Below, one piece after another: positions 5,196-7,921 of a stretch of 7,921 bases of DNA. The stretch spans positions 1 to 7,921 of the forward strand of contig UQKC01000081.1 in assembly GCA_900541495.1 (NCBI GenBank), read 5' to 3'. The DNA comes from an uncultured Ruminococcus sp. (lineage in GTDB: Bacteria; Bacillota; Clostridia; Oscillospirales; Ruminococcaceae). A program made the translations under genes and the position numbers. Each line of letters begins with the position of its first letter. Position 1 is the first letter of the stretch. The notes beneath the pieces were generated by a model that saw nothing but the letters and a program-made list of their open reading frames with translations, searched no databases and was not told the DNA's origin.

Positions 5196-6077
5196 GTGTT
5201 TACTCAATTTTTCGGCAATTATCTTCTTAACAGCGGACTTGTTTCCCCCGAAAAGCTTTCCGATGCTCTCGGAAGACTTTCCGAAACAAAATTAAGACTT
5301 GGCGTTCTTGCTATCAACGCAGGCATCATGACCGCAGAACAGGTCGATAAGGTACACGCCGAGCAGCAGAAAGTCGATAAGCGTATTGGCGAGCTTATGG
5401 TCGATATGGGCTATGCTACCGAAGAGCAGATCGAAAAGCTGCTCAAAACACAGCCAAGCGCACATCTTCTCCTCGGTCAGACGCTCGTCAACGACGGCGT
5501 TATGACGAACTCACAGTTTGAAAACGCGCTCAACAGCTATAAAAAAGAAATGGGCATCAGCGATGCTGACCTCGAAGATTCCGACCTTGGTGACTTCCGT
5601 CCGCTCGTTGATAAATTCTATAACTTCGACAATTCGGACAATAAATCCTACCTCACAGGATATATCGTTCTTCTTTTCAAGAACCTCGTTCGTTTCATCG
5701 GAACTGACTTCGCTCCGCTCAGCGCAAAGGCTCTCTTGGATAATATCTCAAGAAGCTGCATGGGTCAGGAGATCCGCGGCGGAGTAAAGGCTCTCACACT
5801 CATCGATGCCGATGACGATTCGCTCATCGAGTTCGCTTCGCGCTTCTCGGGCGAACACCTCACCGCAAACGACGATTTCACACGCGACTGCATCAATGAA
5901 TTCCTCAATCTTCACAACGGACTTTTCGCTGTAAATATTTCCAACGAAACAGGACTCGAGATCGAGCTTTCGCCGCAGATCGTTTACAACGACATCAACC
6001 TTGATACTATCAAGAATTCGCACGTTATCCCCGTTTGCTTCTCATTCGGCACAATAAACTTTATTATAAGCATATAA
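5196..6077 (+). CDS. Four MshEN-type repeats fused to a CheX-like CheY-P phosphatase domain
   Basis: A 293-residue cytoplasmic protein starting at GTG 5196 with GGAGG (5181-5185) 10 bases upstream, 15 bases behind the receiver gene. Residues 5-120 are four repeats of exactly 29 residues: their glycines fall at 7/36/65/94 and again at 14/43/72/101. This is the T2SSE_N/MshEN pattern, 24-residue motifs separated by 5. Repeats 2 and 3 keep the Arg and Gln of the c-di-GMP-binding motif (Arg34-Gln57 and Arg63-Gln86); repeats 1 and 4 have lost them. After an acidic linker (122-135), residues about 150-293 resemble CheX. The catalytic helix DDFTRDCINEFLNLHNG (226-242) contains ExxN (Glu235, Asn238) and the following Gly242. 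CheX/CheC/FliY proteins hydrolyse CheY-P. I infer a receiver phosphatase with a nucleotide-binding front end. The CheX assignment is less certain than the repeats. Confidence 0.78.
   Translation: MFTQFFGNYLLNSGLVSPEKLSDALGRLSETKLRLGVLAINAGIMTAEQVDKVHAEQQKVDKRIGELMVDMGYATEEQIEKLLKTQPSAHLLLGQTLVNDGVMTNSQFENALNSYKKEMGISDADLEDSDLGDFRPLVDKFYNFDNSDNKSYLTGYIVLLFKNLVRFIGTDFAPLSAKALLDNISRSCMGQEIRGGVKALTLIDADDDSLIEFASRFSGEHLTANDDFTRDCINEFLNLHNGLFAVNISNETGLEIELSPQIVYNDINLDTIKNSHVIPVCFSFGTINFIISI
5208..5555 (+). repeat. Four 87-bp units encoding 29-residue MshEN-type repeats
   Basis: Four consecutive in-frame units of 87 bases with no length variation encode the repeat G-x2-L-x3-G-hydrophobic pair-x4-hydrophobic. 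The DNA units have diverged, so the repetition is ancient and kept at protein level. Units 2 and 3 are the ones fitted for ligand binding. Confidence 0.85.
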
Positions 6078-6108
6078 TACTGATTTTTTATTCATCCTTT
6101 CTTGAACC

Positions 6109-6149
6109 GCAGCCTGCATATCATATAGGTACGCAGGCTGCATTTTTTT
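6109..6149 (+). terminator. Strong intrinsic terminator of the receiver/CheX-like operon
   Basis: GCAGCCTGC (6109-6117) pairs perfectly with GCAGGCTGC (6133-6141) around a 15-base loop, followed by ATTTTTTT (6142-6149). It lies about 30 bases after the stop at 6077. Confidence 0.92.
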
Positions 6150-6199
6150 GCCAAAAATACGCTTTTCTAAAGAGTAATATAACTGTAACTGAAATGTAA

Positions 6200-6228
6200 T
6201 TGTATTTCTTTGCATAAACTGATATAAT
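6200..6228 (+). promoter_or_regulatory. Promoter of the lipoprotein gene
   Basis: TTGTAT (6200-6205), a 17-base spacer and TATAAT (6223-6228), preceded by TGA and so an extended -10. The leader would be about 50 bases before the ATG at 6286. Confidence 0.8.
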
Positions 6229-6285
6229 ATAGTAAAATTATAGAATCGAATATTGCAAATATACCCAGCCGAAAGGAAATCCCAC

Positions 6286-7548
6286 ATGAAATACACCGGT
6301 AAAAAGCTGACTGTTTTACTGACATCCTTGTTGGCGACAACTGTTGTACTCTGTTCCTGCAATAGCAGCAAAACGGCAAATACCGCCGAAACCGCAGCCG
6401 AAACAACAGCTGCAGCCGAGGTTTCGGAAAATTCCGCCGACGATGCAGGTTCATCCAAAATAATGATCGGTGCAGCCACTCCCGGCGAAGCCGAACCCGA
6501 CGCTTTTTCGTCCTATACATTTTCGCTCAATGACGGCGAAAACAACTATATGATAACCGTTTCAGCCACGGACAACGACTCCGAGCTGAAGATCATCACC
6601 GAGGACAATGCGTTCAACTACTCGGAATATACTCTCACAGCTCCCGAGAATTACACGCTGAATATCCCCTACTCGCAGGAATACGCTTCGAGCGTGTGCA
6701 GCGTCCTCACGAATACCGCCGATGACCAAACCGTCCCCGATGTTGTTCAGTTCGTTTTCTACCTCGATAATTTCGACACCGAAGAAGAGCTTCCCTACAC
6801 CGTCAAGCGCTACTATTCGGTCAAGGACAACGAATTCACCGAGATCGGCGTCTACGATGCGGACGGCAACAAAATGGACTACATTCCCGAATTTACGCTT
6901 CTGCGCACCGAGGGAACAGTGCTTATGCCGACACCGACCGTCACATTTGACGATAATGGCGACGCTTCGGTAGAACTTAACGTTTATGATTTTGATACGA
7001 ACGAACTTACCTTAAAAAAGCGCGCCCAGTCCACGGATTTTGAAACCGATAAGCTTTACTACGGCTATGCCGCTAAAGCTGTCGCAGACGATATCGCAAA
7101 ATATTTCACCACCACGAGCCTTAACGTCAGCGACTATGACAACTACGTCCAGTTCGATTCGCTCAACTCCGACGGCGGCAGCTTGATGCTCTACTTCGTC
7201 GATGATCCGAGATTCAAAAACGTTTCCGAGCTTGAAAACTTCGTTAAGAAATATTTCGATGCAAAGACCACGAACGAAATGTTCATCAACGCTCCGCAGA
7301 AATACTGCGATGTTGACGGAAAGCTCTGCACAGTTGTCGGCGATGCAGGTGTGCTTTATATCGGTGACATCACGATAACAAGCTATAATTACAACGAAAA
7401 AACAAGCACGATTACCTATAAGACCAAAGCCGAGCGCTACAGCGAAGAGGGAAAATTCGTTGAATTCATCGACGGAGGCGACTTCACGCTCGAAGTCAAC
7501 CCCAACGATCAAAGCTTCAAGATCACACAGTATAAACTGAATTATTGA
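6286..7548 (+). CDS. Predicted surface lipoprotein of unknown function
   Basis: A 420-residue exported protein. The N-terminus is a lipoprotein signal: basic MKYTGKK, a hydrophobic core (8-22), and the lipobox LCSC with Cys25 as the lipid-anchored residue. Cys at the -2 position is unusual but tolerated. Residues 26-65 are a flexible Ala/Thr/Glu/Ser linker typical of proteins that must clear the cell wall. The rest is acidic, rich in Asp, Tyr and Thr and probably mostly beta-strand; I recognise no catalytic motif or family. A tail beginning near 330 (KTTNEMFINAPQKYCDVDGK...) and the closing ITYKTKAERYSEEG/FTLEV strands hint at a repeated beta-structure. The ATG at 6286 is supported by AAGGAAA eight bases upstream; an in-frame TTG 11 codons earlier is not. 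It has its own promoter and terminator, so it is a separate unit from the phosphorelay operon before it. Confidence 0.85.
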   Translation: MKYTGKKLTVLLTSLLATTVVLCSCNSSKTANTAETAAETTAAAEVSENSADDAGSSKIMIGAATPGEAEPDAFSSYTFSLNDGENNYMITVSATDNDSELKIITEDNAFNYSEYTLTAPENYTLNIPYSQEYASSVCSVLTNTADDQTVPDVVQFVFYLDNFDTEEELPYTVKRYYSVKDNEFTEIGVYDADGNKMDYIPEFTLLRTEGTVLMPTPTVTFDDNGDASVELNVYDFDTNELTLKKRAQSTDFETDKLYYGYAAKAVADDIAKYFTTTSLNVSDYDNYVQFDSLNSDGGSLMLYFVDDPRFKNVSELENFVKKYFDAKTTNEMFINAPQKYCDVDGKLCTVVGDAGVLYIGDITITSYNYNEKTSTITYKTKAERYSEEGKFVEFIDGGDFTLEVNPNDQSFKITQYKLNY

Positions 7549-7554
7549 TAACGA

Positions 7555-7588
7555 ACAGCCGCAGTGAAAAACTCTGCGGCTGTTTTTT
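7555..7588 (+). terminator. Strong intrinsic terminator of the lipoprotein gene
   Basis: ACAGCCGCAG (7555-7564) pairs perfectly over 10 bp with CTGCGGCTGT (7574-7583) around a 9-base loop, followed directly by TTTTTT (7583-7588). It begins six bases after the stop codon. Confidence 0.95.
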
Positions 7589-7589
7589 A

Positions 7590-7665
7590 TTCACTAAAAT
7601 CCACCTTTTTCACTTTATTCAGTGAATTTTCACTTTGTTCGCTTGGCATCGGTGAATAAAGTGAA
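7590..7665. promoter_or_regulatory. Array of AGTGAA/TTCACT sites with a 13-bp inverted repeat (operator-like)
   Basis: The hexamer TTCACT occurs at 7590, 7609 and 7629 and its complement AGTGAA at 7621 and 7660, with a one-base variant GGTGAA at 7651. Within the array, TTCACTTTATTCA (7609-7621) and TGAATAAAGTGAA (7653-7665) are a perfect 13-bp inverted repeat 31 bases apart, and AGTGAATTTTCACT (7621-7634) is a compact palindrome. The right arm fills the spacer of the promoter at 7643-7671, so bound protein would block it. An alternative reading is a small mobile hairpin element. Confidence 0.6.
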
Positions 7666-7671
7666 TATAAT
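7643..7671 (+). promoter_or_regulatory. Promoter of the AlbA_2-domain gene
   Basis: TTGGCA (7643-7648), a 17-base spacer and TATAAT (7666-7671). A second TATAAT at 7677-7682 has no -35 at proper distance. The leader would be about 35 bases before the ATG at 7712. Confidence 0.7.
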
Positions 7672-7711
7672 TATACTATAATTTAATTACAGCGGAAATG
7701 GAGGATGATTT

Positions 7712-7921
7712 ATGAACAACGAAAACAAACGCATTGAATATAAGCGCGAATTTATAGATGATATCGCCAAAGAAGTAATAACCTTTGCCAATACTGACGG
7801 CGGCGAGATTTATGTCGGCGTGAACGATGACGGAACGCCCGCTCCGCTTGAAAATACCGATGATACTTATACTAAACACCATTTAAAATTTGGAAAAAAT
7901 CAAGCCGACAATCTCGTAGCT
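7712..7921 (+). CDS. AlbA_2 (Schlafen-type) domain protein, 5' part
   Basis: The first 70 codons of a gene that runs off the right edge. GGAGG (7700-7704) lies seven bases before the ATG. The translated start, IEYKREFIDDIAKEVITFAN (8-27) followed by TDGGEIYVGVNDDGTPAPLEN, is the AlbA_2/Schlafen AAA-4 signature: E-x-K near the start, then AFANT-GG-x-I-x-(I/V)-GV-x-DDG. In bacteria this domain normally heads proteins with a C-terminal winged helix annotated as ATP-dependent or putative transcriptional regulators, often near mobile or defence genes. Residues from about 52 on (TYTKHHLKFGKNQADNLVA) match the expected pattern less well than the first 50, and the rest of the gene is not visible. The operator-like array directly upstream suggests autoregulation. 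Confidence 0.8.
   Translation, partial: MNNENKRIEYKREFIDDIAKEVITFANTDGGEIYVGVNDDGTPAPLENTDDTYTKHHLKFGKNQADNLVA

Noticed and set aside
5196..5555. A secretion or pilus ATPase (GspE/PilB) fragment
   Set aside because: The MshEN-type repeats would fit, but no Walker A or B motif follows; the frame continues intact into a CheX-like domain.
7012..7512. A 166-codon minus-strand frame inside the lipoprotein gene
   Set aside because: It is a valine/isoleucine-rich mirror of Asp/Asn-rich coding sequence, a common artefact, with no ribosome site.

Overview
The window looks like chromosomal DNA from a low-to-mid GC Gram-positive anaerobe of the Clostridia, probably a Ruminococcus-like member of the Oscillospiraceae. 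Three things suggest this: strong Shine-Dalgarno sites of the AGGAGG type, near-consensus TTGACA/TATAAT promoters with 17-base spacers (several with an extended TGn -10), and the gene families present. The assignment is inference; no rRNA or tRNA gene is present to settle it.

Left part (1-1518): two hairpins at the extreme left resemble the right end of an IS200/IS605-type element. Next comes a translationally coupled pair, an AraC-family regulator and a family-6-type uracil/hypoxanthine-DNA glycosylase overlapping by ATGA. Positions 1704-2892 hold a second operon: a DHH/DHHA1 phosphoesterase followed by an 83-residue free-standing version of the C-terminal domain of FakA/YloV-type kinases. 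Positions 3175-3870 encode a single-gene unit whose Lys/Ala/Pro-rich, histone H1-like N-terminus is joined to an SCP2-like lipid-binding domain. A 124-bp MITE-like inverted-repeat element sits exactly behind its stop codon.

Middle part (4104-6077) is the most interesting. A free-standing Hpt protein (minus strand) is divergent from a two-gene operon (plus strand) encoding a free-standing CheY-like receiver and a fusion protein. The fusion has four exact 29-residue MshEN-type repeats, whose central pair keeps the Arg/Gly/Gly/Gln positions of the c-di-GMP-binding motif, followed by a CheX-like CheY-P phosphatase domain that keeps the ExxN catalytic pair. Together they look like the phosphotransfer, receiver and phosphatase parts of a phosphorelay in which dephosphorylation could be tuned by c-di-GMP. 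No histidine kinase is visible here. The 330-bp divergent spacer contains a perfect minus-strand promoter, a strong plus-strand promoter and a near-symmetric pair of facing promoters sharing one palindromic -10.

Right part (6109-7921): a strong terminator closes the phosphorelay operon. It is followed by a monocistronic lipoprotein of unknown function with its own extended -10 promoter and terminator, then an AGTGAA/TTCACT operator-like array overlapping the promoter of a gene that starts with an AlbA_2 (Schlafen-type) domain and runs off the window.
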